From the NCBI RefSeq assembly GCF_014652635.1, contig NZ_BMZE01000001.1:754051-818050 (forward strand): a stretch of 64,000 nucleotides of DNA. The letters are read 5' to 3'. The notes below the pieces were generated by a model. It was not told where the DNA came from. It was given only the letters and a program-made list of their open reading frames with translations, and did not search any database. Position numbers and translations under genes: made by a program. Source of the DNA: Devosia pacifica. GTDB lineage: Bacteria; Pseudomonadota; Alphaproteobacteria; Rhizobiales; Devosiaceae. Shown piece after piece: positions 34,359 to 42,562 of the stretch (position 1 is its first letter; every line of letters starts with the position of its first letter).

Positions 34359-35273
34359 CTAGCTCGGCAAACGCACCCAATCCGAAAAGCGGTTGCGAAA
34401 CCAGGTTCTCTGGCGTTTGGCATATTGGCGCGTGGCGATGACCGCGCGTTCTATCGCAGTTTCCTGAATAATATCGCCGTGCAACCACGCCGATATTTCC
34501 GGTACGCCAATCGCCTTCATTGCGGGTAGCGACGGATCGAGCTTCCGCTCGAGCAAATTCCTCACCTCGTCCACGGCGCCATTGGTGAACATCTCCTCGA
34601 AACGGTTCGCGATACGCTGGCGCAGCACCTCCCGGTCGGGATCCAGCACAACGCGAACTGTCTCAATCCCGACAAGCGCACCAGTTTCCGGCTGCTGCTG
34701 AAAGCTTGAAAGCATTCGGCCGGTTGCAGCCTTGACGCTCAGCGCGCGCTCGAGCCGTTGCGGATCGACAACCTTGAGCCGAAGGGCCGCTTCAGGATCC
34801 TCCACCTGTAACAATGCCAGCCGCTGCTCCGCATCGAGGCCGGCAATCCGAGACCGCACCTCTGCCCGCACGGTCGCCGCGACCTGCGGAATGTCCGCGA
34901 ATCCGTTTATCAAGGCATCGAAATAAAGCCCCGTACCACCAACAAAAAACAGGATCTTCCTGTCACTTTCCGCGATCACCTGCCGCGCGTTCGCAAGCCA
35001 TTTGCCCGTCGAGAAAGCCTCTGCACAGTCGACAAAGCCGTAAAGCCGGTAAGGCACATCCTGTATCTCATCGGCGCTGGGGCGGGCCGTCACGACGCGT
35101 AATGTGTCGTAGACCTGCAGCGCATCGGTGTTGATCACCACTCCATCCACGGCCCGCGCCAATGCGTGCGCCAGCCCTGACTTGCCGCTGGCGGTCGGAC
35201 CCGCTATCAGGACGGCGGTTCGTCGGCCATTGGCGGCCGCAGCGTCGATCATCCGGGAGAGTTCGTTTCGCAT
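34359..35273 (-). CDS. miaA: tRNA dimethylallyltransferase
   Basis: About 304 residues from ATG 35271-35273 (MRNELSR); an internal ATG at 35252 is an alternative. P-loop GPTASGKS, then the DALQVYD substrate loop, and FVGGTGLYFDAL. It prenylates A37 of tRNAs reading UNN codons. The chosen start shares the word CATG (35271-35274) with the divergent serB start, so the two start codons overlap base for base. Confidence 0.95.
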   Translation of the reverse strand: MRNELSRMIDAAAANGRRTAVLIAGPTASGKSGLAHALARAVDGVVINTDALQVYDTLRVVTARPSADEIQDVPYRLYGFVDCAEAFSTGKWLANARQVIAESDRKILFFVGGTGLYFDALINGFADIPQVAATVRAEVRSRIAGLDAEQRLALLQVEDPEAALRLKVVDPQRLERALSVKAATGRMLSSFQQQPETGALVGIETVRVVLDPDREVLRQRIANRFEEMFTNGAVDEVRNLLERKLDPSLPAMKAIGVPEISAWLHGDIIQETAIERAVIATRQYAKRQRTWFRNRFSDWVRLPS

Positions 35274-36144
35274 GCCGGTACTGTGCCTTATCGCCGATCC
35301 TTCCGATCCGGAACTGGATGCGGCACTCGCCAAGATGGTGCAGCTCGAGATCGGGGGCGAGTTAAATTGGCTCGATCACGGCATTGCCTGCGAGATCATC
35401 GAGCCGAAGTCAACCGATCCCCTGTCGGATGCGCGCGGCATTATCGGCTCTCGCCGCATCGATGCTGCGCTCGTGCCCAGCGGGGGACGGCGCAAGCGAC
35501 TGCTGATCGCCGACATGGATTCTACTATGATCAACGAGGAGTGCATCGACGAACTTGCCGATGCGCTTGACCTCAAGCCGCGTGTTGCCGAAATCACCGA
35601 GCGCGCGATGCGCGGTGAGCTCGATTTCGCCGAAGCGCTCAAGACACGCGTTGCGCTTCTCACCGGGCTCGAGCGTAAGGTCATGGAAGAGATCCGGCGC
35701 GAGCGGATCACGTTGGCCTCGGGCGGCCGCGCACTGGTTCAGACCATGAAGGCTTATGGCGCGCGAACCGTCCTGATCTCTGGTGGCTTCACCTTTTTCG
35801 CCGATCACATCGCCAAGCGCATCGGCTTCGACGAAGCGATCGCCAACACGCTTGAATTTGATGGCGACCGCCTGACAGGCTCTGTCGGCCAACCTATTGT
35901 CGACAAGAGCGTTAAGTTGCAGCGCCTACAGCAGGAGGCCGAGAATGGCGGCTTCCCACTGACAGATACACTCGCGGTCGGCGACGGAGCCAATGACCTC
36001 GATATGATTACGGCCGCGGGCTTCGGCGTCGCTCTTCACGCCAAGCCGAAGGTAGCCGAGGCCGCCCCGATCAGGATCGACCACGCAGATCTGACTGCCC
36101 TGCTCTACCTGCAAGGATTTGCAGAAGACGATATAGTGCGATGA
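35272..36144 (+). CDS. serB: Phosphoserine phosphatase
   Basis: 290 residues from ATG 35272. HAD motif I DMDSTMI (Asp81 nucleophile, Asp83), Mg and Ser/Lys motifs LISGGFTFFA and GDGANDLDMI (Asp pair). An ACT-like N-terminal 70 residues precede the HAD core, as in SerB. Last step of serine synthesis. Overlaps the next gene by ATGA. Confidence 0.95.
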   Translation: MPVLCLIADPSDPELDAALAKMVQLEIGGELNWLDHGIACEIIEPKSTDPLSDARGIIGSRRIDAALVPSGGRRKRLLIADMDSTMINEECIDELADALDLKPRVAEITERAMRGELDFAEALKTRVALLTGLERKVMEEIRRERITLASGGRALVQTMKAYGARTVLISGGFTFFADHIAKRIGFDEAIANTLEFDGDRLTGSVGQPIVDKSVKLQRLQQEAENGGFPLTDTLAVGDGANDLDMITAAGFGVALHAKPKVAEAAPIRIDHADLTALLYLQGFAEDDIVR

Positions 36145-36689
36145 TTATCGAAACGCCGCGGCTCATCCTCCGGCAATGGCGCGATAGCGACCGAGAGCCC
36201 TATGCGTCGTTCAACGGCGACGCCGAGACGCGCCGGTTCTATCCCACCATCCTCTCCCGCTCGCAGAGCAACGCCATTGTCGATCGGTTCATCAGGGGCA
36301 TTGAGGAAGACGGGCATGGCTTCTGGGCGGTCGAGCGAAAAAGTGACGGGGTGTTTCTCGGAGATGTCGGCTATGCGCCTGTCGAGATGCCCCTCAAGGG
36401 CAATCCGCCGGTAGAGATTGGCTGGATCATCGGCCGGCCGTTCTGGGGTAATGGCTATGCCACCGAGGCGGCACTCGGGGCACTGGACCATGCCTTCAAT
36501 TTCAAGGGTTTTTCAGAAGTCGTCGCCTTTACCGCACACCCGAATGCACCGAGCCAGCGCGTGATGCAAAAAATCGGCATGACCCATGATCCAGAGGGCG
36601 ATTTCGAGCATCCCAAGGTGCCTGTGGGCCATTGGCTTCGCGCCCACGTGCTCTACCGCATGTCCAACCCACAGCAAGCCACCAGCTAG
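36141..36689 (+). CDS. RimJ/RimL-type GNAT acetyltransferase
   Basis: 182 residues. TPRLILRQWRDSDREPYAS, VEIGWIIGRPFWGNGYATEAA (acetyl-CoA loop) and TAHPNAPSQRVMQKIGMTHD are typical of RimL-like acetyltransferases acting on N-termini or small amines. ATGA overlap with serB makes them one unit; its stop overlaps the convergent DUF2065 gene by 4 bp. Confidence 0.9.
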   Translation: MIIETPRLILRQWRDSDREPYASFNGDAETRRFYPTILSRSQSNAIVDRFIRGIEEDGHGFWAVERKSDGVFLGDVGYAPVEMPLKGNPPVEIGWIIGRPFWGNGYATEAALGALDHAFNFKGFSEVVAFTAHPNAPSQRVMQKIGMTHDPEGDFEHPKVPVGHWLRAHVLYRMSNPQQATS

Positions 36690-36877
36690 GACGCGCTGCG
36701 CACCAGCCAGAGCATCAAGAGACCGCCGCCAGCGGCGAGCAGCCCTGCAATACGCAAAGACGCTGGCGGCATGTTCATGATGCTCGCCAGCGTCTTTTGC
36801 ATCTGCTCAGGAAACGCCGCGTAGATCAGGCCCTCGATGACGATGGCAAGAAACAACGCGGCGAGCAATTCCGTCAC
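36686..36877 (-). CDS. DUF2065 membrane protein (YjeT-like)
   Basis: 63 residues from GTG 36875-36877 overlapping the hflC stop. Two hydrophobic helices with FLAIVIEGLIYAAFPEQM between polar caps, the DUF2065 pattern; yjeT follows hflC in E. coli as here. Function unknown, presumably associated with HflKC. Confidence 0.85.
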   Translation of the reverse strand: MTELLAALFLAIVIEGLIYAAFPEQMQKTLASIMNMPPASLRIAGLLAAGGGLLMLWLVRSAS

Positions 36878-38145
36878 TGTGCCGGAACTGCCTCTTCATC
36901 GGCCACGGCACCAGCGTCGGAGCCAGCATCCTCAGCCTCAGGGTCAACCTGGTCTGCAGCCGAGCCGGTATTATCAACAGGTGAGAGGCTATCGGTGCCG
37001 CCCTGTATATCCTGAAGAAGCCCTTCGCTCGGCGGCACCTCCGTTGGCTCGGCACCCGGCACATCCGGTGCGGAGACCGACGGATCTGGTTCGGCCGGCT
37101 CAGGGATTTCGGTGCCGACCGTCGGCGAAAGTTCGGAGCCGTCCTCGAGCGTGATGGAAGGTGGCACCGTTTCTTCGATGCCGAGACCATCGAGCGCCGG
37201 CTCGTCTGTCTCTTGCACCACGATCGGCTGCCCAGTCACGCGCGGGGTGGCGAACTCCTCGCTCGGCTCAGGAATAGAACCGCTCGAACCGAAATAGTCG
37301 AAGAAAGCCGACTGCGGCGACAGCACCATCGTCGTACCGGTATTGGCGAGCGCGTTCCGATAGGCTTCCATGGACCGATAGAACTCGAAGAACTCTTCGT
37401 TCTGGGTGTAGGCGTCGGCAAACAGAGAGTTTGCCGTGGCGTCACCCTCACCGCGGATGATTTCGGAATCACGGGTCGCGGCGGCAACGATCTCGACGGC
37501 CTGACGATCAGCAATAGCACGCAAGCTCTGCGCCTGCTCCTGGCCCCGGGCACGTAGCAGAGCCGCCTCGGCGAGACGCTCAGCCCGCATGCGTTCGAAG
37601 GTCCTTTCGGAGACTTCTTCAGCGAGATCGGTCCGCTGAATACGCACGTCTACAATCTCAATGCCGATTTCGGCCATCTCCGGACGGATCAGGTCGCGGG
37701 CCTCGAGCATCATCTGGGTGCGCTGCTCCGAAAGGGCCGCGCTGAATTCACGCAGGCCATAGACCTGGCGAAGAGCCGCATCAAAACGCGTTGCGATACG
37801 ATCCTCGACCACCGAAAGCTCACCCAGCGCACGCTGGCGGAACAACCGTGGATCAACGATCCGGTAGGTCAGGAAAGCGTCGACCTCATAAAACGCACCG
37901 CCGGAGACCTGCACGGTCATGTCGGCGAGATCGTAACGCAGCAGCCGATCCTCGATCATCTGCACGCGGTCAATGACGTCGGTCGGGATCTTGAAATACA
38001 GTCCCGGCTCAGAGTGAACGGCCGTGATCTCGCCGAACCGCGTCACGATCGCCTGCTGGCGTTCGTTGACGATATAGACCGAGGAGACAACGACATACAG
38101 GGCGGCCAGAACAACAACGGCCGCGATAATCAGACGATTGTTCAT
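36874..38145 (-). CDS. hflC: HflC, with acidic C-terminal extension
   Basis: 423 residues. N-terminal signal-anchor (about 4-24) and SPFH/band-7 domain (25-220) with VNERQQAIVTRFGE and VQMIEDRLLRYD; the standard protein is about 300-330 residues. The final 120 residues (from about 300) are a Pro/Glu/Asp-rich disordered tail without counterpart in typical HflC. HflK-HflC form a periplasmic-facing ring that modulates the FtsH protease. 3 bp downstream of hflK. Confidence 0.93.
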   Translation of the reverse strand: MNNRLIIAAVVVLAALYVVVSSVYIVNERQQAIVTRFGEITAVHSEPGLYFKIPTDVIDRVQMIEDRLLRYDLADMTVQVSGGAFYEVDAFLTYRIVDPRLFRQRALGELSVVEDRIATRFDAALRQVYGLREFSAALSEQRTQMMLEARDLIRPEMAEIGIEIVDVRIQRTDLAEEVSERTFERMRAERLAEAALLRARGQEQAQSLRAIADRQAVEIVAAATRDSEIIRGEGDATANSLFADAYTQNEEFFEFYRSMEAYRNALANTGTTMVLSPQSAFFDYFGSSGSIPEPSEEFATPRVTGQPIVVQETDEPALDGLGIEETVPPSITLEDGSELSPTVGTEIPEPAEPDPSVSAPDVPGAEPTEVPPSEGLLQDIQGGTDSLSPVDNTGSAADQVDPEAEDAGSDAGAVADEEAVPAQ

Positions 38146-38148
38146 GGC

Positions 38149-39321
38149 TTAGTTCCCCGCGCTTGTAGTTGAGGACGCACCGGCGCTGGACGTGCCGCTC
38201 TGTCTGGACTGCAGCTCTGGCAGCGGCAGATAGGGCACGACGCCGGAACCGCCCGTACCTTCCTCGATCAGCACCTTCTCGGAGCTGCTCATCACGTCTT
38301 CCATCATTTCGAGATAGAGACGCTTGCGGGTCACATCAGGGGCATTCACGTAAGCTGCATAGACCTGGTTAAAGCGCTCAGCCTCACCAGTTGCCTCCTG
38401 CACGACGCGGTTTGCGTAAGCTGCCGCATCTTCGCGCAGTTGCGCTGCCTGACCGCGGGCATCACCAAGCAGCGAATTCGCGTACTGGCGAGCTTCTTCC
38501 TGAAGACGATCCTCGTCCTGTTCGGCACGCTGCACCTCGTTAAAGGCGTCGGCGACTTCAGCTGGAGGCGCGGCATTCTCGATCGAAATCTGCCCGACAT
38601 TCACGCCGAGATCATAATCCGCGAGGATTCCAGCGGTGATGTCGCGCACTTGGCGGGCAATACCCGCACGGTCGTCACGGAAAATGTCCTGTGCAGGACG
38701 ACGCCCGACGACTTCGCGCATCGCGCTTTCCGCTACCGATCGCACCATTTCTTCAGGGTTGCGGACATTGAAGAGGTACTGAGCTGGATCCTCGACAGAC
38801 CACAGGACCGAAAAGCGCACATCCACAATGTTCTGATCACCCGAAAGCATCAGCCCATCCTCGGCGTTCGCCCGCGACCCAGTGCCCGAGGCATTGCCGA
38901 TGACAGTCTGGTTTTCGGTGATCGAGACACGCTCGACCGTCTCGATCGGCCACAGATGGAAGTGCAGCCCCGGCATTGCCAGCTCGTCTTTAGGCTGGCC
39001 GAAGCGCAGCTCAACGCCGACTTCCTGTGGGCTCACGGTATAGACCGAGTTCGCGACCCAGAAGGCAATCAGCGCGAGGGCTGCACCGCCTACGGCCCAT
39101 TTGCCGCCTGGGATGCCACCACCAGCACCGCCGCTGCCTCCGCCGCCTCCGCGGAATCGGTCGCGGCCGCGATTGAGAATATCTTCGAGATTTGGGCCGC
39201 CATTACTCGGACGACGCGGGCCACCGCCTCCGCCGCCATTGCCGCCGCCGCCGGGTGCCTGGCCCCAGGGACCGCCACCATTATTGCGGCCACCTCCGCC
39301 TCCGTTACTCTCCCACGGCAT
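38149..39321 (-). CDS. hflK: HflK
   Basis: 390 residues from ATG 39319-39321. The first 70 residues are Gly/Asn-rich (e.g. NNGGGPWGQAPGGGG), as is usual for HflK, followed by one transmembrane helix (about 75-93) and the band-7 domain (YTVSPQEVGVELRFGQPKDE). Partner of HflC in the FtsH-regulating complex. Start fixed by AAAGG about 7 bases upstream. Confidence 0.95.
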   Translation of the reverse strand: MPWESNGGGGGRNNGGGPWGQAPGGGGNGGGGGGPRRPSNGGPNLEDILNRGRDRFRGGGGGSGGAGGGIPGGKWAVGGAALALIAFWVANSVYTVSPQEVGVELRFGQPKDELAMPGLHFHLWPIETVERVSITENQTVIGNASGTGSRANAEDGLMLSGDQNIVDVRFSVLWSVEDPAQYLFNVRNPEEMVRSVAESAMREVVGRRPAQDIFRDDRAGIARQVRDITAGILADYDLGVNVGQISIENAAPPAEVADAFNEVQRAEQDEDRLQEEARQYANSLLGDARGQAAQLREDAAAYANRVVQEATGEAERFNQVYAAYVNAPDVTRKRLYLEMMEDVMSSSEKVLIEEGTGGSGVVPYLPLPELQSRQSGTSSAGASSTTSAGN

Positions 39322-39382
39322 CGCATACCTTTCGGCTGGTTCGATTGAATTGCGCCCTATATAGGAAAGGGCCGAACCTCGA

Positions 39383-39931
39383 TCAATGAAAAGCGGCGTG
39401 AACACGCTCGTAAATCTTGACACGAAACGTCGCATCATCGCGAGGGTCCGGCTCGACCTCTGGCAATGAGACAACTTCCCAGTCCCTGGACGATATTTCA
39501 GGGAAGTATACTTCGCCTTCCGGCGAAAGATCTATATGGCTTATGTATAGCCGATCTGCCAGATCAAGCGCCTGCCGGTATATTTCTCCACCACCAATAA
39601 TCATGATTTCATCGACACCATCAGCCGCCGCAATGGCTTTCGCATGGTGGATTGCGTCGTTAAGGTTGCTGATGACCAGAACCCCATCTGGCTGGTACCC
39701 CGCCTGGCGGGTCACCACGAGGTTGGTACGCTTGGGCAGCGGCTTGCCGACAGTCTCGAATTGCTTGCGCCCCATGACTATGGGCTTGCCAAGCGTCATC
39801 TTTCGGAAAAACTGCATGTCCGAGGGGATGCGCCACGGAATCGCCTGATCACAGCCAATGACGCCGTTCTCTGCCACGCCCGCAATCATGCTGATGCGGA
39901 CATCATCTTCGCTTGAAGCCTCTGCACTCAT
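39383..39931 (-). CDS. folA: Dihydrofolate reductase
   Basis: 182 residues. [23 protein letters not shown] (substrate pocket), [21 protein letters not shown] and [12 protein letters not shown] (NADPH). It regenerates tetrahydrofolate for thyA. ATGA overlap with the thyA stop. Confidence 0.96.
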   Translation of the reverse strand: MSAEASSEDDVRISMIAGVAENGVIGCDQAIPWRIPSDMQFFRKMTLGKPIVMGRKQFETVGKPLPKRTNLVVTRQAGYQPDGVLVISNLNDAIHHAKAIAAADGVDEIMIIGGGEIYRQALDLADRLYISHIDLSPEGEVYFPEISSRDWEVVSLPEVEPDPRDDATFRVKIYERVHAAFH

Positions 39932-40722
39932 ACGGCGACCGGAGCCTTGATATGTGGATGCGGTTCATACCCTTCGAAGCCAATGTCCTCGAAGGTGAAG
40001 TCCTCAAGTCGAGTGATCTCAGAAGAAAGCTGCAGTTTCGGCAAAGGCCGAGGCGTTCGAGACAACTGCTCCCGCGCTTGGGCAAAATGATTGGCGTAAA
40101 GATGGACATCGCCGAACGTGTGAATGAATTCACCCGGCCGATAGCCCGTAACCTGTGCCAGCATATGCGTCAGCAAGGCATATGAGGCGATGTTGAACGG
40201 TACGCCTAGAAACGTATCCGCCGAGCGCTGATAGAGCTGACAGCTCAAACGCCCATCCGCGACATAGAACTGGAAAAGGCAATGACACGGCGGTAGCGCC
40301 ATCTCATCGATCTCGGCCGGATTCCAGGCAGAAACGATATGTCGGCGCGAGTCAGGATTGTTTTTCAAGCCATCGACCAGCTTTGCGATCTGATCAATAT
40401 GCGTGCCATCCGGTGCCGGCCAACTGCGCCACTGTGATCCGTAAACGGGACCGAGATCGCCATTCTCGTCGGCCCACTCATCCCAGATCTTGACGCCGTT
40501 CTCCTGCAGCCAGCGCACGTTGGTGTCGCCGCGCAAGAACCATAGCAACTCATAAACAACCGAGCGCAAATGCAATTTCTTGGTCGTGACGAGAGGGAAC
40601 CCCTCTGCCAGATCGAAGCGCATCTGATAGCCAAAGAGCGAGCGCGTGCCGGTCCCCGTGCGGTCTGATTTGTCAGTGCCGTTGGCAAGAATGTCGGACA
40701 GGAGTTTCAGGTATTGCTGCAT
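39928..40722 (-). CDS. thyA: Thymidylate synthase
   Basis: 264 residues, identical in length to E. coli ThyA. Catalytic Cys146 in [22 protein letters not shown] at 21-31 and the folate-binding C-terminus ending [10 protein letters not shown]. Converts dUMP to dTMP. First gene of the thyA-folA pair. Confidence 0.97.
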   Translation of the reverse strand: MQQYLKLLSDILANGTDKSDRTGTGTRSLFGYQMRFDLAEGFPLVTTKKLHLRSVVYELLWFLRGDTNVRWLQENGVKIWDEWADENGDLGPVYGSQWRSWPAPDGTHIDQIAKLVDGLKNNPDSRRHIVSAWNPAEIDEMALPPCHCLFQFYVADGRLSCQLYQRSADTFLGVPFNIASYALLTHMLAQVTGYRPGEFIHTFGDVHLYANHFAQAREQLSRTPRPLPKLQLSSEITRLEDFTFEDIGFEGYEPHPHIKAPVAV

Positions 40723-40789
40723 GGCAGCATGGTAGCGATTCTTGTTGTCGAGCGCTCTTGCTGAATGCAGCTTTTAACAGGGTAGCGGC

Positions 40790-41299
40790 TCAGCACCAGC
40801 TGAGCATCCTCCCCTCCCACCGATGCGCCAGCCCTTCTGCGACCAGCACCTCACCGAGGGAATTGCCGTCTCGAGTCAGAACGCGCAACGAGCGCCCATA
40901 TCGGTCGGTGTCTCTGCTTCCCCTGCGTTCGACACGAAACTCTCCTTCATTCAGCAGTTGCATCAGTCTCTGCTTGGCTCGCTCACCGAGCGCGGCCTCG
41001 CTTGCGCATGACGGACGGCTGATTTCAGGAGTATTGATATCTGCAATGCGGATCTTTTCGCCCCTAAGCCAGATCGTGTCGCCATCGACGACGCAATCGA
41101 TGCGGGTTGATCCTGCGCATGAGCCAAACGTGCCGTGGGCTGTCACCGCACGGCCATCGCCTGCGAGCCAATCGGTCAGCGGCAGGGAGGTGGTAAGCGG
41201 CAATACGCCGAGCCCGACAGCAAAAGCGAAAGCCACTGCCAGCGGAAACGGAAGCCGCACCCTGCGGCGTGCGCGAACCAGGCGAACCGAACGAGCCAT
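40790..41299 (-). CDS. Thermonuclease (SNase)-family protein, membrane anchored
   Basis: 169 residues from ATG 41297-41299 (GGGGGA upstream). A basic N-terminus and a hydrophobic helix (about 19-42) are followed by an SNase fold: CVVDGDTIWLRGEKIRIADINTPE (Asp and Arg of the active site) and DRYGRSLRVL, then VAEGLAHRW. Probably periplasmic calcium-dependent nuclease activity, but the family also includes non-catalytic members. Confidence 0.88.
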   Translation of the reverse strand: MARSVRLVRARRRVRLPFPLAVAFAFAVGLGVLPLTTSLPLTDWLAGDGRAVTAHGTFGSCAGSTRIDCVVDGDTIWLRGEKIRIADINTPEISRPSCASEAALGERAKQRLMQLLNEGEFRVERRGSRDTDRYGRSLRVLTRDGNSLGEVLVAEGLAHRWEGRMLSWC

Positions 41300-41401
41300 T
41301 ACATCCCCCGAAATCACATCGAGGATGGCCCGGCGCAGTTAATGTCTGGTCAAGCGAACACGACAATCGAAACAGGGGTTTGCATCGGCCGATCCCATCC
41401 C

Positions 41402-41407
41402 TATATT
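41402..41407 (+). promoter_or_regulatory. Promoter -10 of ssrA
   Basis: TATATT at 41402-41407, with a weak TTGCAT 16 bases upstream (41380-41385). It places the start of the tmRNA precursor near 41413. Confidence 0.55.
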
Positions 41408-41412
41408 GGGCG

Positions 41413-41712
41413 TGCTCGCAAGAGCTATGGCGATAAATGGCCATCGGAATAAGCCACTCGGACCCGGGGGCGGTACCCGGCGCCTCCACCATTATGGGGG
41501 CGAAATAGGATCGACGGGGGTGTAAAGGGTGTGTTTTCGCTCGGTATGGTACTACCGTTATCAGACCAATTTTTATAGTTGCCAATGACAACTATGCTGA
41601 GGCCCGTCTCGCTGCGTAATGCGGCGCGATAGTCTCGAATGAAGCCCTTCCGCTGTAGCAGGCGGTAGGCGGGGTTCGCAGGCACCTGGCAACAGAAGCC
41701 TGCACTTCAACC
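41413..41712 (+). ncRNA. ssrA: Permuted two-piece tmRNA
   Basis: The acceptor piece comes first: T-arm CCGGG-GGCGGTA-CCCGG, then CGCCTCC and ACCA ending at 41491. Only four bases later the coding piece begins with GGGGGCG (41496-41502), which pairs with CGCCTCC, followed by AAATAGGATCGACGGG. The tag reads ANDNYAEARLAA and stops at TAA 41617-41619 (resume codon GCC at 41581). This order, 3' part upstream of 5' part, is the circularly permuted form of alphaproteobacteria; the spacer is cut out during maturation. It rescues stalled ribosomes and marks proteins for ClpXP. Outer ends are approximate. Confidence 0.93.
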
Positions 41713-41814
41713 AGCATCTGTGTTTCATATCCTGCGCGTTTAGGCCTTGAATTGTTGCGCCGGGTGAGGCTGATATGAGCCCCGTTCTACGGATTCTGTT
41801 TCCGGAAGGTACCG

Positions 41815-42309
41815 ATGGCTGAAGATCTGATCCGCTACGACATTCTCACCCAGGAGGCGCTGCGTGGCGTGGTGCGCAAGGTCCTGGCTGAAGTGGCGCG
41901 GGCTGGCCTGCCCGGCGAGCATCACTTCTTCATCACCTTTTATACCCGGGCCCCCGGCGTCAGGATCTCGCAGAAGCTGCTGGACCAGTACGACAAGGAA
42001 ATGACCATCGTGCTGCAGAACCAGTTCTGGGGACTCAAGGTCAATGAGACCAACTTCGAGGTCGGTCTGTCTTTTGGGCAACCGGAAACCCTGGTCATCC
42101 CATTCGCCGCCCTGCGCGGCTTCTTCGATCCATCGGTGCAAACCGGCATGCAGTTCCAGGATCTTGGCGAGCTCGAAGAACTCGGCGGAGAGGTGCCGGA
42201 TGCAGCTGAAATGGCAGAGGCCGCCGAATCCGGCAGCACAGACGACGAGCCCGAGGGCGAGCCGGGTGAGAAAGTCGTCAGCCTCGATTCTTTCCGAAAG
42301 AAGCCCTGA
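41815..42309 (+). CDS. sspB: SspB, ClpXP adaptor for tmRNA-tagged proteins
   Basis: 164 residues. Alpha-type SspB: dimer and tag-groove region LIRYDILTQEALRGVVRKVL, HHFFITFYTRAPGVRIS and NQFWGLKVNETNFEVGLSF, then an acidic linker and a C-terminal ClpX-binding tip (VVSLDSFRKKP). It delivers ssrA-tagged substrates to ClpXP. It lies about 100 bases after the tmRNA gene, linking tagging and degradation. Confidence 0.95.
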   Translation: MAEDLIRYDILTQEALRGVVRKVLAEVARAGLPGEHHFFITFYTRAPGVRISQKLLDQYDKEMTIVLQNQFWGLKVNETNFEVGLSFGQPETLVIPFAALRGFFDPSVQTGMQFQDLGELEELGGEVPDAAEMAEAAESGSTDDEPEGEPGEKVVSLDSFRKKP

Positions 42310-42314
42310 GCCGC

Positions 42315-42548
42315 TTGCAGAAGCGTTCCCTCACCATTGCGGGGCATCGCACAAGCATTGCCCTCGAGCCCGAGTTCTGGTCGGGCCTTGACGCTGTAGC
42401 AGCAGAACTTTCGCTATCGATCCCTGCAACGGTCGAACTGATCGACCAGTCTCGCAGGAGCGATAATCTCTCTTCGGCCATTCGCCTCGCCGTTCTAGCG
42501 TGGTTCAGGGACCATCGGCTTCCTCGACCAGCGCCGCAAGAGGACTGA
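42315..42548 (+). CDS. Ribbon-helix-helix protein
   Basis: 77 residues from TTG 42315. The RHH_4 pattern is clear: KRSLTIAGHRTSIALEPEFWSGL (strand plus helix 1), then ATVELIDQSRRSDNLSSAIRLAVL (helix 2). Family members in alphaproteobacteria are short putative DNA binders with no known regulon. It follows sspB closely and may be in the same transcript. Confidence 0.75.
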   Translation: MQKRSLTIAGHRTSIALEPEFWSGLDAVAAELSLSIPATVELIDQSRRSDNLSSAIRLAVLAWFRDHRLPRPAPQED

Positions 42549-42562
42549 AGCGGAAGCGATCT

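Noticed and set aside
41425-41685. Minus-strand frame of 86 codons inside the tmRNA gene
   Set aside because: The region is fully explained by ssrA; the frame is antisense to it.
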